64,000 nt of DNA from Ashinkailepas kermadecensis (taxonomy: Eukaryota > Arthropoda > Thecostraca > Neolepadidae), in assembly GCA_034440615.1 (NCBI GenBank), contig JAOTOM010004345.1, forward strand, positions 21,001 to 85,000. The letters run 5' to 3'. A program made the position numbers and the translations under genes. Position 1 is the stretch's first letter, and the number at the start of each line of letters is the position of its first letter. Shown here piece after piece: positions 1 through 10,399 of the stretch. The notes beneath the pieces are model-generated. The model saw only the letters and a list, made by a program, of their open reading frames with translations. It had not been told where the DNA came from and ran no database searches.

Positions 1-200
1 ACGGACGCGCACGCTGTAGACGGACTCGCACTCTGTAGACGGACGTGCACACTGTAGACTGACGTACGCACCGTAGACGGACGTACACACTAGACGGACG
101 TACGCACCGTAGACGGACGTGTGCACTGTAAACTGACGTACGCACCGTAGACGGACGGGTACACTGTAGACGGACGTACGCACTTGCAGACGGAAGTACA
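1..200. repeat. Minisatellite, about 20-bp unit
   Basis: Imperfect tandem copies of a unit resembling GTAGACGGACGTACGCAC, about ten copies. The array is cut by the window edge, so its full length is unknown. Variants differ at the GTACGC/GTGCAC positions. No coding potential is seen. Confidence 0.85.
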
Positions 201-782
201 CGCGTCCCGGCAACGGTGGTGGGCGCATCGCTGGATGGACCCCAGCTGCGCACAACACCAAGTGGGGCTGCGAACCTCGGCACACAGTACACCAAGTCCC
301 CTCCGAGTACGCGAAGTTGTTTAATATACTCTGGTCCCCTCACCCCCACAACACGGCTCCACGCTCCCGGGCACTACCGGTCGCACCCAATACCACCACA
401 CATTCCTAGCACCACCCATCGCACCAAATATCGCCCCACGCTCCCAACACCGTGCCTCGCTCCCAGCAACGAATGATTCCTATCCTGTCCTGCACTGCAA
501 GCTTGATGCTCCGAAACGGCGCGTACAGACATTCGCAGTACCGGCATACTTCGCCAGCCAGATACTGGTACCGGCATACTTCGCCAACCAGATCTGCTTT
601 CGGGACATACATCACAAAAAAGGGGCCGTCGCTTCCCGTCGAAGAAGTCTTTGTATGTATCTGGCGAGAGCCCGGCAGGTGCAGTAATAATGTACCCCCT
701 CCTCACACACCGCCCCCACCGTCCCCCAGGCAGTCGCCAATCAGCGGCCGTGCAGTGCCGCCCAGCTCCGTCACACATCACG

Positions 783-804
783 TGCCACGTGACGTCACGT
801 GGCA
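783..804. promoter_or_regulatory. 22-bp perfect palindrome with CRE-like core between two E-boxes
   Basis: The 22 bases are identical to their reverse complement. The centre is TGACGTCA (790-797), the CREB/ATF palindrome. It overlaps CACGTG E-boxes on both sides (787-792 and 796-801), and the outer arms are TGC and GCA. The motif matches are seen directly. A regulatory role is inference, since no first exon is recognisable next to it. Confidence 0.4.
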
Positions 805-889
805 GCTCACGCGGCGGCTATCCGGCCGGCGGGGCCGTCTCGCTCTATGATTCACGGTCACCGGGACCGATCGGCCGGTGGCTCCGCTG

Positions 890-1182
890 GGGAGGTGAGC
901 CGGCATACCGGCGCAGCGCCGTGGGCCGACGCCTGGCACGTGCACTGGCGCGCGGCGCTGCTGGGGAGGCGAACCGGCATACCGGCGCAGCGCCGTGGGC
1001 CGACGCCTGGCACGTGCACTGGCGCGCGGCGCTGCTGGGGAGGTGAGCCGGCATACCGGCGCAGCGCCGTGGGCCGACGCCTGGCACGTGCACTGGCGCG
1101 CGGCGCTGCTGGGGAGGTGAGCCGGCATACCGGCGCAGCGCCGTGGGCCGACGCCTGGCACGTGCACTGGCGCGCGGCGCTG
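890..1182. repeat. Minisatellite, 74-bp unit, about four copies
   Basis: The phrase GGCATACCGGCGCAGCG recurs at 902, 976, 1050 and 1124, a period of exactly 74 bp. Copies are almost identical, so the array is young or homogenised. It is very GC-rich, with CpG-rich GGCGCGCGGCG blocks. Because 74 is not a multiple of three, long open frames appear on both strands. They are repeat artefacts. Confidence 0.95.
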
Positions 1183-1189
1183 CCACATA

Positions 1190-4100
1190 GGGGAGACCTG
1201 GTCTGGTCGATACAATTTTGGGGAAACTCAAAATAGCTCATCACTTTGGAAGGGTAGCAAGGAGATAGCTGCACCTACGCCAAACCTTCTAGTATCATCC
1301 CCAAATTCTTTCTCTTCACATCATCTGGGCTTTCCACCAGAGAACAAAACATCGCGCAACTAATGGTTCATCAACTTAGCCCGCTATAGGGGTAAGTTGT
1401 TGCTGACGATGTGGTAAGTTGATACAATGTAAGTTAAATCAAATATGTTATTTATAGGTGGCATTAGCTTATGCCATCTGAAAGGTCCATATTTCACGCT
1501 TACAGCAATATTATTGGTTTGAGTCCTGGCTGACCATAGCTCATGGTTTATTCCATTTATGGAATGCGTACATTTGGTAGCTGCACCTTTTCCTTCGTGT
1601 AGTCTTTTCCGTCGGGTGAGAAATGCCAGTAGAACTATTGAATACGATTATTTTGAAACAGTTTTAGCAAACACCTTAATTAAAATGAGCAATTCTGTGG
1701 TTATTTATTTCATTACCAGTCCACAAAACGTTGGTACGGGCTGATTAAGTTGATGCAGGCTGTATCAATTTACCCCACATACTTTCTGGTGCAGGCTGCA
1801 ACATGTTATGCAACATTGCGAGTACATTGTAGCGGCAAACCATGAAAGCATTTCACCGTTGCAAAGCTGAGAAAACATGGTAATGATAACCAACACCTGA
1901 GAAGTTAGCAAGTGGGCGAGAAATCATAAATGAAGGGCGAAGCACATACATTGAAATTTTACTTTAGCCCCCAAAATGTGCAGCATCGTACCATTCCGCA
2001 GCCATGGGTTGAAAGGATCGGTGCTTGTTTTTGCCGCGAGAAGAGGGTGCAGTGTGGTAGTCATGGCAACCGGCTTCATACTTTTGAAGAAAAAAATGAT
2101 AGTGTTTCGACCATCCCGTGTATCAACTAGACCCAGTCACCCTACCCTACAGTGTGCAACAGTGCGGCGGCGGTGTACGTCGGTAGCGGCAGTGTACCGC
2201 AGTACAGAGCGGCGGTGTACCGCGGTGCAGCACATCTCAGGAGGGTGGGGTCCTGAGGTACGCGGCGGTACGTCACTTAGTAGGACGTACGCCATGGAGC
2301 GCGAACACCACGACATCCGACCCAGCTTGTAACTGCGTGCTGCCGTGACTCACGCTCGGGCCTGGCTGCCCCACACCTGACGGAACCGTGCACGTGGCAG
2401 GTTTTTCTGCTCCGTGACTGAGAGCAGACAGCCAAGGTCTCGCGGCAGGGGTCCAGCGGGCCGAGGCCGCCTCCACCGACTGGGAACACATCGGTCGCAC
2501 CCGACACAGCCCCTCCACCACCGCGCCGGCATTCAGCGAAGCTGCGCAGGGTATTTGTCTGGCTCTACAATGTGTGCGATCTGCACGTTGCAACTGGCGG
2601 TGCGGTTTAGTGACTGGTGATCCAGAGACGGCCGTGAGCAGCTTCCAGAGAGGGTGAAACTTGGTGTTCTGGTGGTTGAGACCAACAGCTGGACGCTGCT
2701 TGGTGACGCCTCTCAGATTTCTCCGACTGGTGGTGGAATGTGATTAGCTGATGGACTAATTAAACCGCCGTCTTTGGAACCTGCTGGTGTGCACGCGTAT
2801 TCGTCTTAAACACACAGCTATTTCTCGTGACAAATGAATTGCACGAGACGTTGCGCATATTCTTGCTGCGCGATGTAAAAACCTGACACCCTCTCGTATA
2901 GCCAGAAATGTAGCTGCACATTAGTACCGCCAAGATCACTCACCGTGTCTGCGTGGCTTTGCGAAATTTCCCTGTGTAAATGTGGACGCAGTCGCTAATA
3001 GGTCGTAAATCGATTGAACTTGCCCCGCCGCCCACAGCCAAGGCCGCTGCTCCACCGACCACGGCGCGCCTGGGTGCCCACTGCAGGGCGGGGTGTTTCT
3101 GGGCCGATTCTAATCAATAGCCTTGCCTAACCGGACTGTCGGCCTCACGAGTGTCGTGTCCAGCACGTGAAGGTGGTCAGGTGGCGCTGTTAGCATAGTC
3201 CGGCTGGCTGCACCTGCCGGCCGGCCAGCGTTAGCTCGTGCCGAGGGCGTCAACCATGCGGCGCACATGCCCGAGCCGCCAGCCCGGGCCGTAGTTAGCC
3301 AGCTATACATATTTTTTTACCCGGCAAAATTATCCGCAGTAGTTCGATGCATGCATTATGGGAAGCCCGTGCAGAATGGCCAGCTGCGCGATGCCGTGCT
3401 GACTGAGGCGTCGCTAGGATTTTTTTTGGCAAAGCAGAGCGGATGAAACGGAGAGTTCTTCGCCCCTCCTTTCAGATGCACTGCGGGATACTTACTAGGG
3501 ATTTACGTGGGTATCGTGACTTGACATGCTCACAAAACCACCGCTCTTCAGAACTCGGATCATGGTGGCTTCTGTTATCACGTGGCTCTACTATCTCCGT
3601 GGATCATGTGCAGGAAATTTATATTTATTATCGCACATATAGAATTGTCACATATTGTCACATATTGTCATCTTGTCCTTGGCGAACTTCGCACAAAGGA
3701 ACATAGATATATGGGTGTGCGTATTTGCAGCACGGAAAATATCGCGACTAGCTAACAAAATGCCCCAATGGTATGATCATCTAGCAAATAATTAAGATTG
3801 ATGAGACTCTATGGAGGAACACCCCTCCCACAAAGCTTGTGAGCTTCATAGCAAATACATCGATGCATCTCAGTCGATTTTATAGGATATCTCTGATGGA
3901 TATTGCGTTAATATCTGTGATAATTCGAGCACCTGGACTGATAATTAGTGGATCTTGGGCCTCTTCAGAGATTGGAAACTTCACATTGACATGATGGACG
4001 AACACGATGTGAACCCGAACGTACTTGACCATTGAGTGATTAAAGCTTTACCGTGATTATATATACTTCGGCAGGCACAAGCGAAAGGTTTTTTCCCTTT

Positions 4101-4730
4101 GTTAGCGAAAGCTTTTTCTTCTCTAGCACCTTCCACTACGTGATGGTACGCTGTCGGCATATGGACAACGCATGGATACCTGGCACTGGTGAGAGTCGTG
4201 GCCCCTCCCCGGCCAGAGACATGCTCCTCACCGGTCAGAGAGGTGGCCCCTTCACAGTCAGTGTCGTGGTCCCTACTCTGTTAGAGAGGTGGCCCCTCCC
4301 GGGCCAGAGCCGCAGCCCCAGCCTCGTCACAGTACGGCATCACGTCCCGAGGACGCCCGGTACAGACAGGATGCGGTGCCGGTACTGCCACTGCCAGCGG
4401 CCCCGGAGGTCTGCCTCCCGACAGTGATTTATACTCTAGTCAGCCGCTGTGCTTCAAATAACTAACTGCACGCTGGTGTATTGTGTACCTCACCGGCTGT
4501 CAGTCGTACGCACCGTCCAATTTGTGGTACTATACGCCCCCATCAGTTAGCGGTACTATTGCGTACCCCTCCGATCTCTCAGTGGAACTGTGAAGTGTTG
4601 CACCCCACCTATCTTCCAATGGGTACCGGGTACTTCATCTCAATTGTACCATGTGCTCACCAGTTCATCAGGGTCTCTACTGTGCACGCCACCAATCTGC
4701 CACTGGTGCTGTGAACTAAGCGGTCCATCA
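1190..4730. other. Unassigned spacer
   Basis: No coding exon, RNA gene or transposon was recognised. There is a short imperfect run of GCGGCGGTGTAC-like triplets near 2160-2230. Open frames are all below 125 codons and show no domain. Confidence 0.5.
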
Positions 4731-4734
4731 GTTA

Positions 4735-4962
4735 GACTGCTGTGTACCTACCACTGGTGTTGTGCACTGCAGTCAGTGAGACTGCTGTGTACCTGCCACT
4801 GGTGTTGTGTACTGCAGTCAGTGAGACTGCTGTGTACCTGCCACTGGTGTTGTGTACTGCAGTCAGTGAGACTGCTGTGTACCTGCCACTGGTGTTGTGT
4901 ACTGCAGTCAGTGAGACTGCTGTGTACCTGCCACTGGTGTTGTGTACAGCAGACGGTCCATC
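4735..4962. repeat. Minisatellite, 45-bp unit, about five copies
   Basis: Near-identical 45-bp copies contain GTCAGTGAGACTGCTGTG and CCACTGGTGTTGTGTACTG. GTGAG recurs at 4776, 4821, 4866 and 4911. The unit is a multiple of three, so repetitive 15-residue peptide frames stay open on both strands. I do not treat these as genes. Confidence 0.95.
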
Positions 4963-5188
4963 AGTGAGACTGTGAGACTGCTGTGCACCTGGCCAGTCTG
5001 CCGGCCGTACGCCGACAGCAGCGCCGCCGTGAGTCTCGGCACACACGACTGCCGCAGCACAGAGGTCACACAGGATTACACAGAGCGTTTGGCGGCCGAC
5101 GAGCGACGTGTGCATGGCACGGAGCGACACCGACTCGGATCAGCTGATTACTCGCCAGCTGACAACAGTGTGACGCTGGGAAACAAAC

Positions 5189-6202
5189 ATGGCGGCGCGG
5201 CGCGGCCGCAGAGTCGCAGCTCTGCCGCTGCAGGAGCTCCGCTGTACGCCGCAGCCTGTGTGCCCGGCACAGTACTGCGTCACCTGCAGCGGCCTTCTGA
5301 CAGGCAGCCCGTCCGTCGTTAGAGCCCCGGAAACCGAGAACACTCCAGACACACCAAACATTCCAAACACTCCAGACACACCAGACGCCCAAGTCAAGTC
5401 AGACACTACAGACACTCCAGACACAGCAGACATACCAGACATACCAGGCTTCCCAGACATGCAAGGCTCCCCATACATCCCAAATACTGAAACTCCAGAC
5501 GTACCAGACACTCCAGACACACCAGACACACTAGATACACCAGATACACCAGACGCCCCAGTCAAGTCAGACACACCAGACACACCAGACACTCTAGATA
5601 CACCAGACACACCAGACACTCAAAACACTCCAGGCACACGAGGCACACCAGACGCAAAATGTTTAGCATGCTACCCAGACATTCAATGCTCCCCATACAC
5701 CCAACACACCACAAATGCTGAGACTCCAGACACTCCAGACACACCAGACGTCCCATACAAGTCAGACACATCGGACACATTAGACGCATCAGACACCTCA
5801 GGCATCCCAAACATCCAACATATCCCAGCATCACAGGACTATGCATCACAGAACCCCGAGACACCACAGACCATCACAGAACTCGAGACACCACAGCATC
5901 CAAAGCATTCCCCGCACACTAGACACCCCGAGCACAACAGACATGTTGTACACCCGAGCGCCCCAGACACGCCAGACAAGTCACACTCTCCAGAGCCGTC
6001 AGGCACCCGAGACACTTCCGGCACACGAGACCTTCCATTCGGACGGCATCATGGCACGCGCGGCTCAGTCAGGTCGTTCGGTCGGTCCGTCCACGCCAGG
6101 TCCACGCCAGGTCCACGCCAGGTCCACGCTCCGTGTCCCCGTCTAACCAGTCCGTTCGGTCGGTCCGTCCACGCCAGGTCCACGCTCCGTGTCCCCGTCT
6201 AA
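5189..6202 (+). CDS. Doubtful CDS: start-like N-terminus followed by Pro-Asp-Thr repeats
   Basis: An ATG in good context (AAACATGGCGG) within GC-rich DNA opens a 337-codon frame. Residues 1-46 are non-repetitive, Arg/Ala-rich and contain several Cys. Residues 47-210 are dominated by imperfect PDTPDTPD runs, with rarer interruptions such as VKSDT. The tail (from about residue 290) runs into the 56-bp minisatellite and ends inside it. No signal peptide, membrane helix or known domain is seen. The opposite strand is also open across the repeat part, which lowers the case for translation. A real first exon around 5189-5330 continuing elsewhere is possible. The full frame is probably an accident of a simple repeat. 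I do not recognise the product. Confidence 0.22.
   Translation: MAARRGRRVAALPLQELRCTPQPVCPAQYCVTCSGLLTGSPSVVRAPETENTPDTPNIPNTPDTPDAQVKSDTTDTPDTADIPDIPGFPDMQGSPYIPNTETPDVPDTPDTPDTLDTPDTPDAPVKSDTPDTPDTLDTPDTPDTQNTPGTRGTPDAKCLACYPDIQCSPYTQHTTNAETPDTPDTPDVPYKSDTSDTLDASDTSGIPNIQHIPASQDYASQNPETPQTITELETPQHPKHSPHTRHPEHNRHVVHPSAPDTPDKSHSPEPSGTRDTSGTRDLPFGRHHGTRGSVRSFGRSVHARSTPGPRQVHAPCPRLTSPFGRSVHARSTLRVPV
5330..5800. repeat. Degenerate CCAGACACA-type minisatellite
   Basis: Imperfect tandem 9- to 15-bp words such as CCAGACACACCAGACACT, with interspersed TCAAGTCAGACAC. It is more diverged than the neighbouring arrays. On the + strand it reads as Pro-Asp-Thr repeats and on the - strand as Val-Ser-Gly repeats. 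Confidence 0.85.
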
Positions 6203-6824
6203 CCAGTCCGTTCGGTCGGTCCGTCCACGCCAGGTCCACGCTCCGTGTCCCCGCCTAACCAGTCCGTTCGGTCGGTCCGTCCACGCCAGGTCCACGCTCC
6301 GTGTCCCCGTCTAACCAGTCCGTTCGGTCGGTCCGTCCACGCCAGGTCCACGCTCCGTGTCCCCGTCTGACCAGTCCGTTCGGTCGGTCCGTCCACGCCA
6401 GGTCCACGCTCCGTGTCCCCGTCTGACCAGTCCGTTCGGTCGGTCCGTCCACGCCAGGTCCACGCTCCGTGTCCCCGTCTGACCAGTCCGTTCGGTCGGT
6501 CCGTCCACGCCAGGTCCACGCTCCGTGTCCCCGTCTGACCAGTCCGTTCGGTCGGTCCGTCCACGCCAGGTCCACGCTCCGTGTCCCCGTCTAACCAGTC
6601 CGTTCGGTCGGTCCGTCCACGCCAGGTCCACGCTCCGTGTCCCCGTCTGACCAGTCCGTTCGGTCGGTCCGTCCACGCCAGGTCCACGCTCCGTGTCCCC
6701 GTCTAACCAGTCCGTTCGGTCGGTCCGTCCACGCCAGGTCCACGCTCCGTGTCCCCGTCTAACCAGTCCGTTCGGTCGGTCCGTCCACGCCAGGTCCACG
6801 CTCCGTGTCCCCGTCTAACCAGTG
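6068..6824. repeat. Minisatellite, 56-bp unit, about 13 copies
   Basis: The unit holds CCGTTCGGTCGGTCCGTCC, CACGCCAGGTCCACGC and TCCGTGTCCCCGTCTRACC. Copies are nearly identical, with a C/T or A/G polymorphism at the end of the unit. The first copy has an extra CACGCCAGGTC duplication. The 56-bp length rotates through all three frames, giving 106- to 162-codon frames on the - strand that I reject as genes. Confidence 0.97.
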
Positions 6825-7435
6825 ACGTCACGCTACCGGGGCGGCACAAAGTGAGTGGCGGCGCGTGGTGGTGGGCCGGCCGCCGTGTCCGTGCGGCGAG
6901 CGGGGTGGGGGTCAGTCGTACCGCCCTACCCAGCCCAGTCGTCCGGGCCGTACCTGATCCGCGCCGGCCCGTGACTCGACCACCCAGGACGACCGCTGCT
7001 CGAAGCGATGCGCCGGCTCCGATGCGCCGGCTCTCGGATTGCTAATCAAGGGCGAGTCGCACATCATCACATGCTCGCGACGGTGTGCGTCATTTATGCA
7101 CACGGACGTGGAAGGTGATTTGCACAATGTACGCGACCTCCGTTTTCGCTTTCGTTCGACACTATCGGTGACATTTCAACGTCTCGATGAGAGGTGGCGA
7201 CTGGCGAACCGCCACGCTCGGCGTGTGTGGCAGTCCACCATGGCGGCAGCGGCCGTGGCGGGGGGGGGGTACTATTGTCGTCACACCAGCCACGCGTCAG
7301 AGCGAGCGTTGCACCTAGCGGTATAGCGGTACCGAGGCAGACGCGTCGGCAGTAGCTCGGGCCACATCCAGCCGTACTGTACAACTGCACCGCTCGTCAG
7401 GAATCGAATGCGTCAGATGCAAATGCATTGACACC

Positions 7436-7694
7436 TACTGTACACACTCACACACTGTACAATGTACACACTCACACACTGTGCAATGTACACATTCGCA
7501 CACTGTACAATGTACACATTCACATACTGTACAATGTACGCACTCACACACTGTACAATGTACACACTCACACACTGTACAATGTACACACTCACACACT
7601 GTACAATGTACACACTAACACACTGTACAATGTACACACTCACACACTGTACAATGTACACACTCACACACTGTACAATGTACACACTCACATC
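7436..7694. repeat. Minisatellite, 24-bp unit, about 11 copies
   Basis: Each unit contains TGTACAATGTACA followed by CACTCACACAC. TGTACA is self-complementary, so each unit carries an inverted repeat with a one-base spacer. The repetitive 8-residue frames on both strands come from the unit length being a multiple of three. Confidence 0.95.
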
Positions 7695-8062
7695 CAGCGG
7701 ATGCAAGCTCACCTAGCGGATGGAAGCATATCTTCAGTCTGGGTGATGCAAACAGAGAAGGAATATTTTACTAGGAGGTCCTGGCAGATTAATAAGTGCG
7801 CTGAATCTGATGTTCGAGTTAATTATGTATCTAAGTTGAATTCAGCATATAATTTCCATAAGCGGTGCCACTGCGCGCCTCGTGGCACCGTACCACTTAC
7901 CAGGTACAGTGACACCGCAACATGCAAGGTGGTACCGGACCACGTGCACTGGTACCGCGTGCACGAGCAGTGGTGATGTAGCTGATACATCAGCGCCGCA
8001 ATAGACGAACCATACCAGGTTCAGCGGTGCGCAATTCTGAGTTATCCTACCTGGCATTGCGA

Positions 8063-8220
8063 ATGCCGGTTGGGAGATCTGGGCACCAGGTCGCACAACC
8101 TGGCGCCGTTTAGTGATCTGGGCAGCAGGTGGCACATCCTGGTGCCGCTGGGTGATCTGGGCACCAGGTGGCAGATTCGGTGATCTGGACACCAGGTGGT
8201 AGATCCTGGCGCCATTGGTA
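8063..8220. repeat. Minisatellite, about 40-bp unit, four copies
   Basis: Diverged copies of GGTGATCTGGGCACCAGGT followed by a CATCCTGGTGCCG-type half. GGCACCAGG and CCTGGTGCC within a unit are inverted, so single strands could fold back. Confidence 0.8.
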
Positions 8221-8221
8221 T

Positions 8222-9410
8222 GTTATGCACATTTTAGACACGCAATGCGGAAGCAATCGGTCGGTTGCGCCGCTGACCAGATCACTGAACAAGGTTGGCC
8301 GGCGTCAGTGAACACCGAGCTAATGTTTGCCTGAGGTGTGGTCGCGAACGTCAGTTCCAACTGCACACCGATCGACCCGGCCCGCCCTCCCAGCTAATTT
8401 CCCCAGTGTGGTTGAGCTGCTTTCACACTCGTTCACGCGTTACGGATGCCCTACAGTCGCTGACGCATCACACGTTGTGTGACTGTCTTGCTGCAGCTGG
8501 CTGCTCTTTGCACTGGCTGCCGCTATGGTTTCTGGCGAAGCAGAACGATATGAACCAGGGTTGGATTTGTACTTTGCTATCCTGGATGTGTAGAGGAAAA
8601 TGCTGGGGTAATCGAAAATAGAAAGGATTCTTCAAACCTCCGACATCAGAATCTCGGTTTGCACTTTCCAGTGAATCTTGAGCACTTTATCGCAGACAAG
8701 TTCATTGTCAAACAGAACCATTCAACATCCTAATGAGAAAATGAGAGGATAAATTCTGGAGAGGATAACGCTCTAGATGCCAGAAATCCAGCAACAGCTT
8801 GCTTTCCCACCCTGCCCCTAACCTCCACCGAGCTTCCTCGTTTTATATAATGCTTCATTTTATATAATGCTCGCAACATTTTGCTCTTCGTAATTGGTTG
8901 TTCGTCAAATTGACTTGTCTTGTCAGTGAGGCTTGGTCTGGACAAGTTCGCGGACAAACATGTCAGGTGCGCCGCTGATTTCAGTCACCTTGTTGACGAG
9001 GTGATGGAGGTGTGGACACTGTTGGCCGTCACGCGTGCTTGGCAAGGCTGGAACGAAACATCGTATCCTACCCATTTTATCCAATGGCGTCATGCCTTCC
9101 TGTGCGTGGGAATGCGAACAAGGTCAGACCAACGTCCCTGCCCACCAAGAGTCTCTTCACCTCTCCCTATCTATGTCCGTGACAGTCCTCTCCTTATCTT
9201 CCCTTTGTTTGTCCTAGCACTTTTTCACTCGCCCTCCCTCTAACACTCTTTTTCTCCATCTATCCATCTTTCTTCCTTCCTCTCCTCCTCTTCCTTTTCT
9301 CCCCCTCTTTTTGCTGTTCTCTTTCCGCCCCATTCTATCTCCATATCTCTCTCCTTCTGTTTACCTCTCTTTCTCCCCCTCTTCCTCTCTTCCCTCTTGT
9401 ACTGTCGTTT
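8222..9410. other. Unassigned spacer with pyrimidine-rich stretch
   Basis: Nothing recognisable as an exon or element. From about 9165 to 9410 the + strand is strongly CT-rich and leads into the 33-bp array. Confidence 0.5.
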
Positions 9411-9522
9411 CGTCTGCTCTCTTCTCTCTTGTACTGTCGTTTTCGTATGCTCTCTTCTCTCTTGTACCGTCGTTTTCGTATGCTCTCTTCTCTCTTGTAC
9501 CGTCGTTTTCGTATGCTCCGCC
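9410..9522. repeat. Minisatellite, 33-bp CT-rich unit, about 3.5 copies
   Basis: Copies of CTCTCTTCTCTCTTGTAC followed by YGTCGTTTTCGTATG. It sits at the end of a pyrimidine-rich tract. Confidence 0.9.
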
Positions 9523-10036
9523 CTGGACGACTACAGGAAGTAGGGGCATCGGTGTTCTCCCACGACCAATTCAGTCATGAGAAGTCGTCTGTCAGCTGAT
9601 GCACGTTTCTCCAGCTGATTTCTGTGGTGGTGATCCAGCATGTCGCTGCTGCTGGCTCGCACCCGAACCTGTCCCGGCGCGCCGCCTTCCAACGATGCAA
9701 ATGGCCCCGGCGTTTCGCACGGTTGGCCAGTGTCACCGTTATGAAAGTCGGCACCCAGGCGGCGGCTGCGCCTTGGATGCGTCACGGAAACGTCACGGAT
9801 GCGTCACGGGGGCGCTACGGAATGTTCTCGGAAGTCGACCACTCCCGAGGGACCTTGATGCTGATGGGCTGCCGCTGATCTGGTTCATTGCAAATAGCAG
9901 CCCTTTTCATATGGGTGCTACCTCTATGCCAACCCGGCAATCGGGTCACGCCGGCGAGCCCCCATCCACCGCAGAGTACCATAGGCGCGGAACGTGTTGG
10001 CTTGGTTGAATTTTGACCTGCTAACTATACATTCAC

Positions 10037-10390
10037 CATGGGTGGATCCAGACATTTTGATGAGGGGAGGGACACTCATCCTGAGAGGTGCAATTTCCTC
10101 CGAGGGGCGCCACCGATCGAGAACTGATATCTCTCAATAATTTGAACATGCTTAACCCAGATGACCCTGTGCCACTTATTAGGCCTTGGCACTCCATTAC
10201 CTCATCACATTGGGGTGGAGCACTCGATTGTCCTCCGATGGGCGCATTTTATACTCAGAGTTGTGCATTCGCTGCAAAAATTCAAGGGTGTGCATTCGAG
10301 TGTCCTAGAGGGACGCCATTTCTGTATTTAGAGTGGCACCGCATCTCAATGAGGATGGGTGCACTTTCCCCATGTGTCCTTTGTGGAACT
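10037..10390 (+). mobile_element. Degenerate hAT-like repeat fragment
   Basis: Starts with GGGTGGATCCAGACATTTT, resembling the GGCGGATCCAGGATTT terminus common to many animal hAT non-autonomous elements (established knowledge). Downstream are recurring phrases GGTGCAATTTCCTCCGAGG, GGAGCACTCGATTGTCC and GTGCATTCGAGTGTCCTAG. Related text occurs near 31.66-31.91, 45.12-45.17 and 46.98-47.15 kb. No transposase frame is present. Ends are uncertain. Confidence 0.45.
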
Positions 10391-10399
10391 ACCCCTGAC

